Positions 38,101 to 47,045 of a stretch of 64,000 nucleotides of DNA are shown here, in pieces. The position numbers and the translations under genes are program-made. The stretch covers positions 186,001 through 250,000 of the forward strand of contig CM063254.1 in NCBI GenBank assembly GCA_032158295.1, written 5' to 3'. Each line of letters begins with the position of its first letter. The stretch's first letter is position 1. Source of the DNA: Pycnopodia helianthoides. Taxonomy: Eukaryota; Echinodermata; Asteroidea; Forcipulatida; Asteriidae. Below the pieces are notes generated by a model. The model was not told the origin of the DNA. It worked only from the letters and a program-made list of their open reading frames with translations, and ran no database searches.

Positions 38101-41100
38101 TACAAGGTGCTGTGGTGCAATCTGCAGGCAACCATACCAGAAAACACAGAGGCAAACTCATTCTCTTAACGATTAGTGTAACTGGGTTCTTTTAAGTGCA
38201 TTACATAACACTTGGGACCTACGGCTTTACAATCTATCCGAAAGACAAAGCAATAATGGTTAAGTGTCTTGCTTCAGGACAAAAGTGTCAAGACCGGGAC
38301 TCGAACCAACACTTTGCTGATCAGAAACAAGAAACTCCAGAGCTTGAGGCCACGACACACAAGAAGACAGAGGTTAAGAAGATAACTCACTTCTTGGGAA
38401 CACCGTATGAAGAACCGAGACCTGCTTTTCGAACGAGGTTGTTCAGCATATCAACTTGCTCCACACACACCTGCTGGTACTTTGCAACCAGTGTAAAAAT
38501 GTCTGTGGGTGACTGGTGGGTTGTGAAACAACTCATAAACTCCTCAAATAGTCCCTCCGATGCTGCAAGCCAAAACAAAATAAACACCATGATTCTTTGC
38601 TCAGAAAAGAATTTGTCACTAACAGTGTAAACTTGAAATTATTTTGGCAGGTAACCTGTTTCTGTTAAGCAAGAAATGTCAATGCTACACATTCATGGTA
38701 ACCGGGTTTGATAGTCAGGGCCCAATTTCATAAAGCCTGCCCGCACAAAAACATCCTCAGCAGAATAACTTGTGCTCAGCAAAAATAGGTAACCAGCCAA
38801 AATACCATACAGTTACCATTGCTAGGATTGGTATCCCACTCACTTATTGCTTAGCAAAGAAATCTGCTAAGCAGAATCTGCTTAACAGCTTTATGAAATT
38901 GGGCCCTGGTAATGTTTCTTCAGAGAAAGGAAGGTAATGACGCAATTTTACCTGCCACTCCTGGATCTTCCACCAACAGCAGGTTGATATTTGTTCTTGT
39001 GAAATCCTCTGTTACACCCCCTGGTGTTTGAACAGCGGATGGTTCCAGGCCTCCGTTGGAAGGATGTATGGGCGTGGCTGGGAGGAGGGAGTTGAGGAGC
39101 GACTGATCCGGCACTGATAGTGATAAGTTAAACTGAAACAAAGATGAACCAACAAATTAATACTTGGACATTTGTTTCAAAGGCCTGGAGTTCCATCATT
39201 GACAGGGCAAGCCCATTTTGATTTTGCAAAGGGCAAGTCCAATGGAAAATCTAGAAATCTATGGCAAAGTTTTGAAGGGGCACAAAGGAAAAGACCAGGG
39301 GCAACAGAGGCCATGGCCTCGTGTAATTCCAGGCCTGTTTTTAATTTTAAAGGACTGCACATCTTTGGTTTTGAAAAGAGTATACTCATTCTAATCCTCA
39401 TTTTAAATAGGGTTTTTATATTTATGGTTCTTTTTCTCAAGAAACTTACTCCTAATTTAACTGTTTGTCATGAAGATGAGAAGAGCACAGCAAACTGTTT
39501 AAAGCATCAAGACTCTACTATATCTCGACCCCAGGTTCTTCTCAGGACCAACACTTCTTCAGTTCTCCCAAAAGGGATTTGTTCACAAGGTTGTTACCTG
39601 TAAGCCTGCTCAGTTCTTAAATTGTTTTGAAATCACCTTTAAACATTTCAGCAAAAAACGGCATATTAAAGTTGCATACTGGGATTTGGATTATACACAT
39701 TTACAAAATGGGTTTTGAAGCTTTTCAAAGAACATATCAACACAGCTGAGTAGATATGTACACATGTTGTTACTGCAAACTGAATATACATACACTTAAT
39801 ACAATAATGACACTTATGAGTTCTGCGCTGAAAGAAATTCCACATAGGTTGGACCTGAATCCCAAATTCTTGTTAGAGCTTACCACCCTTGCTGGATCCA
39901 GCGATCTGTCATGTCTGTTGGGTGTTTGTCCCATCAAACGAGAAACATCAAACTGGTCCGTCACGGGGGGCCTTTTCGGTGTGTCTTCAAAAATCAAAGT
40001 TAAATTAAAAATTACAAACAAAACACAATTTCTACAAATATGTAAACCACAAAATTCAAGGCAAGAACATTGTTTATTTCTTGAAAAAAAATCCCCTCCC
40101 CCTCCAAAAAAATTAATCAAAAATAATCCGTACTCAGGTGTGGGTGCTATGTCATAATTCTGCAACTTGTACACTTTGATCAAATACGAATGAGAGGAGT
40201 ACAATCCGTGTAAAAACAAAAAATGATTAACAAAAAAGTTTCTAAACATTTAAACGAGTTTTAAAGGAATTTTTGGGGGAGGTGAAGAGAGAAAAATTGA
40301 CTAGAATAGGATTTGAATCTGCGACCCAGCTCTACAAACTTCGCTTTCTAGTCTTAGTTCAAGGCCTCACTATTTTGTCAATATCTTCCTTCGGGGGTGC
40401 CAGTCAGAAGGCCATACAACCAAAGAGTAAACTGCCATATATTAAAAGATCACACGGTACAACCTGGCAAGTGGCATTGTAATGGGTTCATGTAATAAAC
40501 CGAAAGGGAAACTGATCGGTATATGTAAATCAATTTGGGTTGAACAACAATATTGGGGAAAAAATGAAGAGCGCTACCATAGAAGTAGATAGTGCAAGTG
40601 GTAGAGCACCCGAGGCAGGCTAACCCAGAGGTCGCTGGTTGAGCACAGAAAAATTTACTAGAGCAGGACTTAAACCTTTGACCTCTGGATTAACGTGCTG
40701 GCGTTTTACCAACTGAGCTATTCAGTCATATGTTGGCTGTAGCTGGTTCAAATCCCATTCTAGTCAATTTTTCTTTGGGTTGAGCACAGAAAAATTTAAT
40801 AGAGCATGGCTTAAATCTGCCACCTCTGGATTAACATGCCGGCGTTCTACCAACTGAGCTATCCAGCCCTACATTGGCTGTCTCCAGATTTTGTCAATAT
40901 CTTTGTTCTCCCAAAGTTTGAAAGAACTCACATGAGCTGTGTCTGAGATTACTGCCCGGAGTATGTGGTAATTGTTGTCGTACGCCTGGAGTGAACGGTT
41001 TCCCTGCACCCTGATCCAGTAACCCAGAAGCTTTCTCAAAGGGTTAAGGATTAATCGAATCAACAATTTTTAATCATTATTATTACCATCTTAAAATAGG

Positions 41101-44100
41101 CGAGGATGGAATACGCAAAGACTGTCATGAAAAGTAAATCTACTGTGACTCCTTTGAGACGAAGTAAAAGGATCTGGAGACTGTGAGTCAAAATTTTGGC
41201 GAGACGCGACTGAGGGGATAACGGATAAGAGCACCGGACTCAAGCTCTGGTGTTTCTGATCAGCAGACTGTGGTTCGAGTCCCGGTCTATTTGGAACTCC
41301 TTGCCTGGTGCATGTTTCCATCCATCCTACGATCTAGACTGTTTTAAGAGGAATATCAATTCCTACCTTCAGCTCCCCCAAGTTATCATCATCTTTAAAA
41401 ACAAATTCTTCTTGTAGCCCCTTACCAAGAGTGGCTTTTAGCCTTGTTTGGGGCAAACTTGCATCAAAAAAATAAATAAATAAAATAAAATCACATCTTG
41501 TTGTGAAGACTATTCAAAAAATGTTCATAATGTGACATACTTAATATGACTTAAGTGACATACTTAATATACTTACATGTTGTATATACTTAACTGTATA
41601 GTGACATACAATGTATTTTTATAGTAATTTTTTCTTTTCTTCTTATATCTGGCTGGTCCGGATTTTTGATTTCTTTTTTATACTTGCTGTTTTATTTTGC
41701 AAGCATGTCATTTTTAGTATTACCTTGTGATACCACTGACCATGTTTTGTGTTTTTAAACTGAAATAAATAAATAAATACATAAATATTTCTGTTAGTGT
41801 TTTCATTTTGTAATTATGTATAATTGTATTATTGGTGCTGTTGTCCTGGTTTTACTTAATCGAGGACAACAGCATCGCAGCACTTAGAAACATGGTATTT
41901 AAGGAAGGGTATACCCTTGGTAATCACTCAAAAAATTAATGACCATAAAGACTTACTTTGTGAGAAGCACTGCAGCTGTTAATAATGTATAACATTTTGA
42001 GAAACAATTCCCTTCTTGGGAATGTGGTTTTAGAGAAAGGGATTCAAAAACATTCCAATCCTAGAAACATTTCTGCATAAATGTGTATTCCAAATATGAC
42101 CTATCTTCCTGCGTGGACATAACTGCTCCAGATTTCTGGCAATATCTCAAAAATGTACCACCTTTCGAAATGAAATTTTCACAGGTTAGTTTTACTGTAT
42201 ATATATCTACATTTATGTAGGATTAAAACCATCGAATGGTTCCAAAAACCAACGGTAAACTTTGCCTTTAGGCGCGGTATAAATGTATATATTACTATTA
42301 TTACCTGATATAGGTTGGATGAAATATTAAGGTTAATAATAAATAAGGTTCAAAGGATACATTTTCCATTAAATCTGTCTTTGTTTAGCGTGCGGCTCAT
42401 CATGTCATCCCTGGCTGGAGGTGAACTATCCAACCCAACATAAGACAGTCTGTTTCCCCCTCTGTTAACAGCAAGACAAAGTCAATTATGAACAAAATAA
42501 CAGGATTGCCAGGCAGTTTTTTTTAACGAGTCCCATTATTCCTCATGAGTTTGAGAGACTAAGTATGATTTGAATCTGTCAACAAAAAATTGTGGTGAAT
42601 TAATACTACACCTATGTACTCACTACTAAGTATGTAGTTGTGTGCACAGTTGTTTTCACCATACAAAACCTGTCCCGTTGACTAGTTTTTAAATGGTTTT
42701 TAAAACTAGGAAGGTTTGAACAATCACAACAGCATTCTCCCTATGGTCCGCTGGCTAAATAATGGTTAAAACACTTAAGAACCAGTCAAGATTCTCACCA
42801 ATCACCAAGTAGCCTGGCTGGCTAGTTCTGTGCTGAAAAGCATCCCTATGTAATAAGAAATATGGAGCAGCGTTAAAGCTGGTGTACTAGTGAAACCACA
42901 AGCTAACCGGTCCTGCCCGGCTAGTTACTAAAAAAAGTTAAGGACAAACCCTGCAAGCTGATGGTAATTCACAACTGAATACCATACCAGTAATTGAAAT
43001 CAAGACAGACCTTTGTCCATGGCGAAGGTTGCGTTGTTGATCCACTGCCTCATTCATCTGGTCTGGGTTAAACGGTTGGCTCTGACTTTGTGAATACTGT
43101 TAAGAAACCAATATTCAAAATTAAAGAATAAAAATAGCCTGGATAACCATTCACCAAAAACATCACTTCATAAAAGTATATCACAACCAAAATATGGAAA
43201 AATATTCATATAAAAACATAATGATTTGTTGGAAAACCGAATAATATGGGCATATTTATATGGACTTCAATAATGGGTTCTGAATGACAGTGAGGATTCA
43301 TCAAGTTTTCTATGGGGCTTAGAAATTATACCGCGAAAGATGTAAGTCTGATTTCTTGCCGACTTCTGCAACAATCTCCATTTGTTGTGACTTTGCATTC
43401 TTGAAATAGGAATCAGACAATTTACAATTTCAAACTTTATTTCCTTTTAAAATAATTCCTCAAATCAGAAAAAGAAAAGGTATACTATTAGGCCAAAAAA
43501 AAGAGTTCCGTTTCCGATTGCATGTCATTTACAAATAGGGTCGGAAGGTCGGAAAGTTTTTTATTTTGCGTTTTTTTTTTATTCAGATACGATTGACGAT
43601 ACGTCTACGATCGTTCATGTGTTGAGCGCAATCAACGAATTTGCACAACGAATTAGGCAAAATTGCGCACAAACTGCAGTTTGCACTCTGCAGATTTGGC
43701 AGTTTATCTGCCCGACCTTGCAAATTGTGCGCAATCTTCAGTTTGCGCTCTTTAGATTGGCAGTTCAAGCGGCCAGTTTTCCAAAAATGTGCGCAATCTG
43801 CAGATTGCGCAAACCTGTGGAATGCGCTTCATACAGCGCCGTGTACACACGTGCGTGCTGCGAATTGAATTGTGGGTATTTTTCGCTCATAGTCGAGTCA
43901 TTGGCCATCGCAGGCTCAAATCACGGAGATACATGTATCTGTAAATTCTTCTTGATATGTTCTGGTTTTTATTTCAAATGCTGTCTAAAACATGGTAAGT
44001 TGGTAAAAGTCAGACAATTTCTTCCAGGTAAAATAGGTTTTTGTTTTTGTTTTTTCTTTTTTTTCCTGTTTTTTTTTAAAGGCCGAATAAAAAGTTTAGG

Positions 44101-45414
44101 GTCGCGGCTTAAAAACTAGGGTCGGTCGGGGAACCGGAAACACAACCCTTATTTTTTTTGGCCTTACTAATCTATCTATTTATACGTAGGACCATGTAGG
44201 AAGGAAGACTATTAAAAGAGTCAATTTTTAACAATACAAATTTTAACATGGATTTTTTATCTTATTTTATTATTATTATTATACTTTGTTTTTAACCAAA
44301 AAGGGCCTCAGTAAGGATTTGAACCCTATCCCATAGAACGTGTCAATTGCAATGGGGGAAGGGGAGTAACATAGCGTGTGATTCTTTTCTCTATTTTAGT
44401 ATTTCCTCTACTCAGCATGTTAAAACTTGGCGGTACTGTAGAGTCGAAAAAAGGCCTACCGTACCGAGTATGACTTTCAAAAATGTGAAAAAAACAGAAC
44501 ACTTTCCTTTGACTTTTGACTAGTTAAATTTATTAATTGAATTAGTCAAAAGGGTTCAAACTGTTATGTACTAATTTAATTAGTAATTCAATTGACTTAT
44601 GTTGTTATTCCATGTGCTGACATTATTGAATAATGGATTGAATGAATGATTTTTTTAAGAATCAATAAATTTCATTAGAAATAGACTGTCTTGAGTCTAG
44701 AGACTGAGTAGAGTAGAGTAGTATAAAACAACTGTTAATTTTTGTATGGACTTTCGAGTGTTGTTTTTGCACTGAATTTCTTCATAATAATTACAATGTA
44801 TAGTGGCTTCTTATATAGCGCTCATCAGTGACGCTCAAGGCGCTTCAACATTCAATATTATCCCGCAAGGTATATTGTGGAGCTACGTTTTGAAATATTA
44901 GAAATATTCCTTTACATAGCACCATGACCATGTAATTGTTTACAAGGTGCTGTGGCGCAATATGCGGCAAGTCAAACCAGGAATACCGGGGGTTGTGAAC
45001 CCCTTCTCTTTTCTTTTACGTGCATTTCATTACACAACACACGGGACCAACGGCTTTACGTCCCATCTGAAGGACGCAGCAATAAGGGTTAAGTGTCTTG
45101 CTTAAGGACACAAGTGTCACAACCGGGACTCGAACACACTCTGCTGAACAGAAAACCAGATGCCAGAGCTTGAGCATTAAGCATGTTGAGTCCGGTGCTC
45201 TAGTCTTATCTGCTCGGCCACGACACGCCGTGATGATGATGAATCTGAAACTAGTGAAAATCTAGCCCCATGAGTAGGGCCAATCCACTCCGTAACCTTG
45301 GCCCCAGCACCACTGCAGACCTATTCTTTCGCCCTATGATGTTTTTAATCTGCAAAGATCTAGATCGTGAAACTTACCGATCGAATGCCAATGTGCTCGT
45401 CGATAGCCGGACTG
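20163..45414 (-). CDS. NUP107: NUP107, nuclear pore Y-complex scaffold nucleoporin
   Basis: 25 exons in consistent phase, 5' to 3': 45378-45414, 43011-43096, 42361-42461, 40932-41003, 39884-39984, 38952-39132, 38391-38562, 37528-37663, 35986-36146, 34545-34665, 33796-33946, 32886-33031, 31673-31818, 29710-29758, 28706-28775, 28104-28261, 26687-26783, 26416-26469, 25576-25691, 25028-25130, 23678-23838, 22215-22343, 21271-21384, 20900-21079, 20163-20270. Together about 982 codons (human 925). Landmarks in order: [181 protein letters not shown] and a final DPLGYELVS. The family protein binds NUP133 through its C-terminal helices and anchors the Y complex at the nuclear envelope. The N-terminal exon is uncertain; the rest is secure. 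Confidence 0.92.
20455..20899 (-). repeat. Tandem array of a NUP107 exon end and donor, in the last intron
   Basis: Five diverged copies, period 85-89 bp, of the last ~70 nt of exon 20900-21079 plus its donor lie directly downstream in the intron. The motif TAGAG(C/T)TGGT marks units at 20467, 20556 (TAGAGTTAGT), 20644, 20729 and 20817, and in the real exon at 20904. Read on the minus strand each unit contains GGGC..TATA.A....TTGGCCCTGG.AGAT...ATAGC......CTCTAT. The copy at 20551 keeps an intact donor (CTCTATAAG|GTAAAA); the others have lost the GT. Confidence 0.85.
21450..21615. repeat. tRNA-derived repeat (family 2)
   Basis: TAGATAGCTCAGTTGGTAGA and GTTCAAATCC resemble tRNA A and B boxes. 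An antisense relative (CCAAGGTTCAAACCCAGTTC) follows directly. Relatives occur at 40290-40405 and 40610-40885. They lie in introns and are not tRNA genes. Confidence 0.5.
23135..23330 (-). repeat. tRNA-derived SINE (family 1), copy 2
   Basis: Contains GACCGGGACTCGAACCCACA and CTGCTGATCAGAAACACCAG, as in the other antisense copies. NUP107 intron. Confidence 0.7.
23895..24060. repeat. Inverted pair around a tRNA-like repeat
   Basis: CTTTGCCATTCTAGAGCAGA (near 23906) and TCTGCTCTAGAATGGCAAAG (near 23985) are inverted copies 60 bp apart, followed by CATGGGTTCAAATTCC. NUP107 intron. Confidence 0.6.
24184..24432 (+). repeat. tRNA-derived SINE (family 1), copy 3
   Basis: Head GGCGTGTCGTGGCCGAGCAG, then CAGCAGAGTGTGGGTTCC, then the body ending near ATATGCACCAC. 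It lies in a NUP107 intron, antisense to that gene. Confidence 0.75.
26138..26275 (+). repeat. tRNA-derived SINE (family 3), copy 2
   Basis: Begins GTCAGGTTGGCGTAGTGGTA and carries GATTGGGTTTTTCAGTC and TGCGTGGGTTTTCCCCC, matching the inverted copy at 13187-13330. Confidence 0.55.
26888..27006. mobile_element. Palindromic MITE, copy 2 (119 bp)
   Basis: Ends TAGACCCCTTGCA and TGCAAGGGGTCTA are inverted. The interior shares GGCCGAGAGTCGT and AAAGATGACGGCCAATG with the copies at 7285 and 57732. NUP107 intron. Confidence 0.65.
27737..28010 (+). repeat. tRNA-derived SINE (family 1), copy 4
   Basis: TCATGGCTGAGCGGTTAAGA, GATCAGCAGAGTGCGAGTTC and the shared body (CCTTCGGATGGGACATTAAG). NUP107 intron. 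Confidence 0.75.
29015..29400. repeat. Dispersed 0.38-kb repeat, copy 2
   Basis: Shares TTTTGCCCAACTA, GGTCGCACAAATTCGGGC and AAGTTTTAATTTTGTTTC in order with 11185-11560. NUP107 intron. Confidence 0.6.
29950..30266. repeat. About 110-bp tandem repeat, three copies
   Basis: Units contain TTGCTTATCAATGGGCCAGG, CATACCAATCTTAGCTAAAT and GAGGACTGTAGACCC. Copies two and three are nearly identical and the first is diverged. NUP107 intron. Confidence 0.85.
30430..31095 (-). mobile_element. CR1-like non-LTR retrotransposon, 3' end of ORF2
   Basis: The minus strand encodes, in two frames, [49 protein letters not shown], then further downstream [24 protein letters not shown] and PTFQEVTQ. This order is the typical C-terminus of CR1/L2-type reverse transcriptases. 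It ends in a short TCAATCAATCAATCAATCGA-type tail near 30435, as expected for a CR1-like 3' end. It is truncated and frameshifted; the endonuclease and catalytic RT core are absent. NUP107 intron. Confidence 0.8.
31228..31345 (+). repeat. tRNA-derived SINE (family 1), head only
   Basis: GGCGTGTCGTGGCCGAGCGG and GTGGGTTCGAATCCCGGTCA are the clearest A- and B-box-like sequences of this family. The body is truncated. NUP107 intron. Confidence 0.75.
32283..32319 (+). repeat. Long G tract (29 G, T, 7 G)
   Basis: An uninterrupted run of about 29 G followed by TGGGGGGG. In the NUP107 pre-mRNA it is a C tract; the G-rich strand is the non-template strand. Run length may be affected by sequencing. 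Confidence 0.9.
34225..34483 (-). repeat. tRNA-derived SINE (family 1), antisense copy
   Basis: Shared body (CACTGGGGCAAACCCCTTCT, ACGTTCCATCCGAAGGACAA) and head complement (CGAACCCACACTCTGCTGAT). NUP107 intron. Confidence 0.75.
36442..36722. mobile_element. GGTTCTGCCCA-ended element, copy 1
   Basis: The ends GGTTCTGCCCAGGATTG and CCACTGTGGGCAGAACC are inverted. The interior (GGAAACCATCGTTAGATGG; CTGCCAGTTGTGGTCGGGGA) recurs in opposite orientation at 54140-54535 inside NHP2 intron 2. A non-autonomous DNA element. Confidence 0.65.
37326..37403. repeat. 39-bp perfect tandem duplication
   Basis: The unit containing CATAGTGACAACCATATTCT is present twice in a row without change. NUP107 intron; a recent duplication. 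Confidence 0.9.
37784..37896. repeat. Strong hairpin (113 bp)
   Basis: The left arm starts GTAGATTATGTTCTTTAGAG and the right arm ends CTCTAAAGAACATAATCTAC. The inner stem pairs CTTGCTATTTATTCTACTGC with its complement. NUP107 intron. Confidence 0.85.
37960..38362 (-). repeat. tRNA-derived SINE (family 1), long antisense copy
   Basis: Includes the 3' body (GTTTACAAGGTGCTGTGGTG), the middle (CAATAATGGTTAAGTGTCTT) and head remnants (GACCGGGACTCGAACC). It ends only about 30 bp from NUP107 exon 38391-38562. Confidence 0.7.
40610..40885. repeat. tRNA-derived repeat (family 2), two tandem antisense copies
   Basis: CTCTGGATTAACGTGCTGGC followed by ACCAACTGAGCTAT occurs twice, about 140 bp apart, each near TTTGAC/TCTAGTCAATTTTTC. 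NUP107 intron. Confidence 0.6.
41216..41290 (+). repeat. tRNA-derived SINE (family 1), head fragment
   Basis: CAAGCTCTGGTGTTTCTGAT and GGTTCGAGTCCCGGTC only. NUP107 intron. Confidence 0.6.
41899..42271. mobile_element. Probable TTAA-type element related to 56519-56887
   Basis: It begins TTAAGGAAGGGTATACCCTTG then GGTAATCACTCAAAAA and TATAACATTTTGAGAAAC, words shared in order with 56519-56887. The right end (AACTTTGCCTTTA) is imperfect. NUP107 intron. Confidence 0.5.
43489..44167. mobile_element. Inverted-repeat element with GGCCAAAAAAAA ends
   Basis: Left end TTAGGCCAAAAAAAAGAG with GTTTCCG just inside; the right end is the complement (CGGAAACACAACC...TTTTTTTTGGCCTTA). Inside are repeats of TTGCGC/GCGCAA-containing words. 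An open frame over 43619-44119 derives from these repeats and shows no family features. NUP107 intron. Confidence 0.6.
44803..45230 (-). repeat. tRNA-derived SINE (family 1), longest copy
   Basis: Full body from GTGGCTTCTTATATAGCGC to the head complement CTCGGCCACGACACGCC, with a small internal duplication near the head. NUP107 intron. Confidence 0.75.
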
Positions 45415-45475
45415 CTGGAATTTGTTTTAAACACATCACACGTTTTTTGTGAAAATTAAATTATTTTTGAGAGTG
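45262..45475. repeat. Inverted duplication arm containing NUP107 exon 2
   Basis: This segment recurs in reverse orientation at 46822-47045. Shared words after inversion include AAAAACATCATAGGGCGAAA, GTGGTGCTGGGGCCAAGG, CAGTCCGGCTATC and ACGTGTGAT. The arms enclose the element at 45590-46650. Confidence 0.85.
45378..45414 (-). CDS. NUP107: NUP107 exon 2 (37 nt) with tandem CAGCAG acceptor
   Basis: It reads (xx)C then [12 protein letters not shown], matching the conserved SSPVIRE start of vertebrate NUP107, and joins in phase 0 to exon 43011-43096. The donor is a strong GTAAGT. The acceptor is CAGCAG; either AG gives the same frame and differs by one codon. An inverted decayed copy of this exon and its flanks lies at 46822-47045. 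Confidence 0.6.
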
Positions 45476-45589
45476 AACTTTTAAAACAATCTCAACGATC
45501 TTGATTATTTGCACTCGCGGCGTCTGCGAGTAAATTAGTCCAGTACCAACTCAATCGTAGCAATTGATTGTATCGTTTTTCTGGTAACC

Positions 45590-46650
45590 GGTCACTTCGG
45601 CACCTTGCAAACTCGGCACCCACAAACTCGGCACCTTGCAATCTCGGCACAACAATCTCGGCACCTTGCAAACTCGGCACCCACAAACTCGGCACCTTGC
45701 AATCTCGGCACAACAATCTCAGCACCTTGCAAACTCGGCACCCACAAACTCGGCACATGCACAAATACAAGCTCGGCACCCTGTCGAAAACGGCATGGCG
45801 CGCCTAGCAAACATGTGAACAAGGTGCCAATGTAATCGTTATTTATACCCCCAGGATGTGAAATATAGTTCAGTCCCACATGCCCATGCTGGATACTGTT
45901 ACATTTCCAGCATAATTTTGGAAGCTGAAATGTACATCAATGCAGGTGGGAATGGGAATGCGATCCATAAATTATAGTAAACCTTTTTTTGGCACTTTGA
46001 CCATAGGTTATTTTTGGTTGGTAAGCAATTAATGAAATTGACACAATGAAAAATTGATATTTTTATATACATGCAAGATGTTTATTTTATCTACACAAAT
46101 AAAAGGTAGTACGAAGATGAAGTTGTAGTTATTAAAAAAATATAATAACTAATAAATGTTTAATAAATAAATTGTTTAAGACTGTTGAACTGAATCAATA
46201 ACGTAATTTGGCAAATAAATACATTTTCAGTTAATTTAAAAGTAGACTTAAAAGAAAATAAATTAAAAATAAATAATAAATAAATAATGTAATAATTTTG
46301 TGTGTGTAGACAAACTGTTGAACTAAATGAATCAATTTTTAAAAATAACGCAATTTTACAAATAAATAAATTTGCAGTTAATTTCAAAGTAGATTTAATA
46401 GAAAATAAAACAAAATTAACAATACATAATATTGAGAAAGGATCGAAACATCCCTCATTTTTATTGTTTAAGTACATTTACGTCGACCCATTCCAACGAA
46501 CACGTAGTGATTGCTTGGTGCCGAGTCTGTTAGTCAAAAATAGGCCGGTGCCGAGTTTGTACGGTGCCGACATTCTGGTGCCGAGTGGGTGCCGAGTCTG
46601 CAAGGTGCCGAGTTTGTGGGTGCCGAGTTTGCGAGGTGCCGAAGTGTCCG
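45590..46650. mobile_element. DNA element with minisatellite-like inverted ends, copy 2
   Basis: The left end is CACTTCGGCACCTTGCAAAC followed by repeats of GGCACCCACAAACTC and GGCACCTTGCAATCTC. The right end, GGTGCCGAGTTTGC repeats closing with GGTGCCGAAGTG, is its inverse. The core is A/T-rich with AAATAAAT as in 756-1612. CCGGT flanks both sides, a possible 5-bp target duplication. Confidence 0.75.
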
Positions 46651-46821
46651 GTATTCGTTTTTCTAATGCTGTTGAGGGAGCCAGACAAAACCTAGTTTTC
46701 GAACCCAAACATTTCGATCCCGTCGTACAGTAACGCGGAAAAGCACTTTTTTTAAACGTAATTATGAGAACATATGTACTACTTCAAAATAAGATCGTTC
46801 AGAAAATTATAAATATTAACT

Positions 46822-47045
46822 CTCGAAAATCATTTGATTTTCACCAAAAACGTGTGATAATTTTTAAAGAAATTTTAACAGTCCGGCTATCTGCAAGAAG
46901 TACATGGGCATTCAATCAGTAATTTTAAGGTTTAGTCTAGATCTTTGCGGATTAAAAACATCATAGGGCGAAACAATAGGTCTGCACAGTGGTGCTGGGG
47001 CCAAGGATACGGAGTGTATTGGCCCTATTCATGGCATGGGGCTAG
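46822..47045. pseudogene. Decayed inverted copy of NUP107 exon 2 and flanks
   Basis: On the plus strand CAGTCCGGCTATC matches exon 2 exactly, then diverges. The donor position reads CAGTAATTTT instead of CGGTAAGTTT, and CATTGGCATTCGATCG has become CATGGGCATTCAATCAG. It is not a usable exon. Confidence 0.75.

Noticed and set aside
43619..44119. 166-codon plus-strand frame
   Set aside because: Lies within an inverted-repeat element; low-complexity Cys/Phe-rich end from a T-rich tract.
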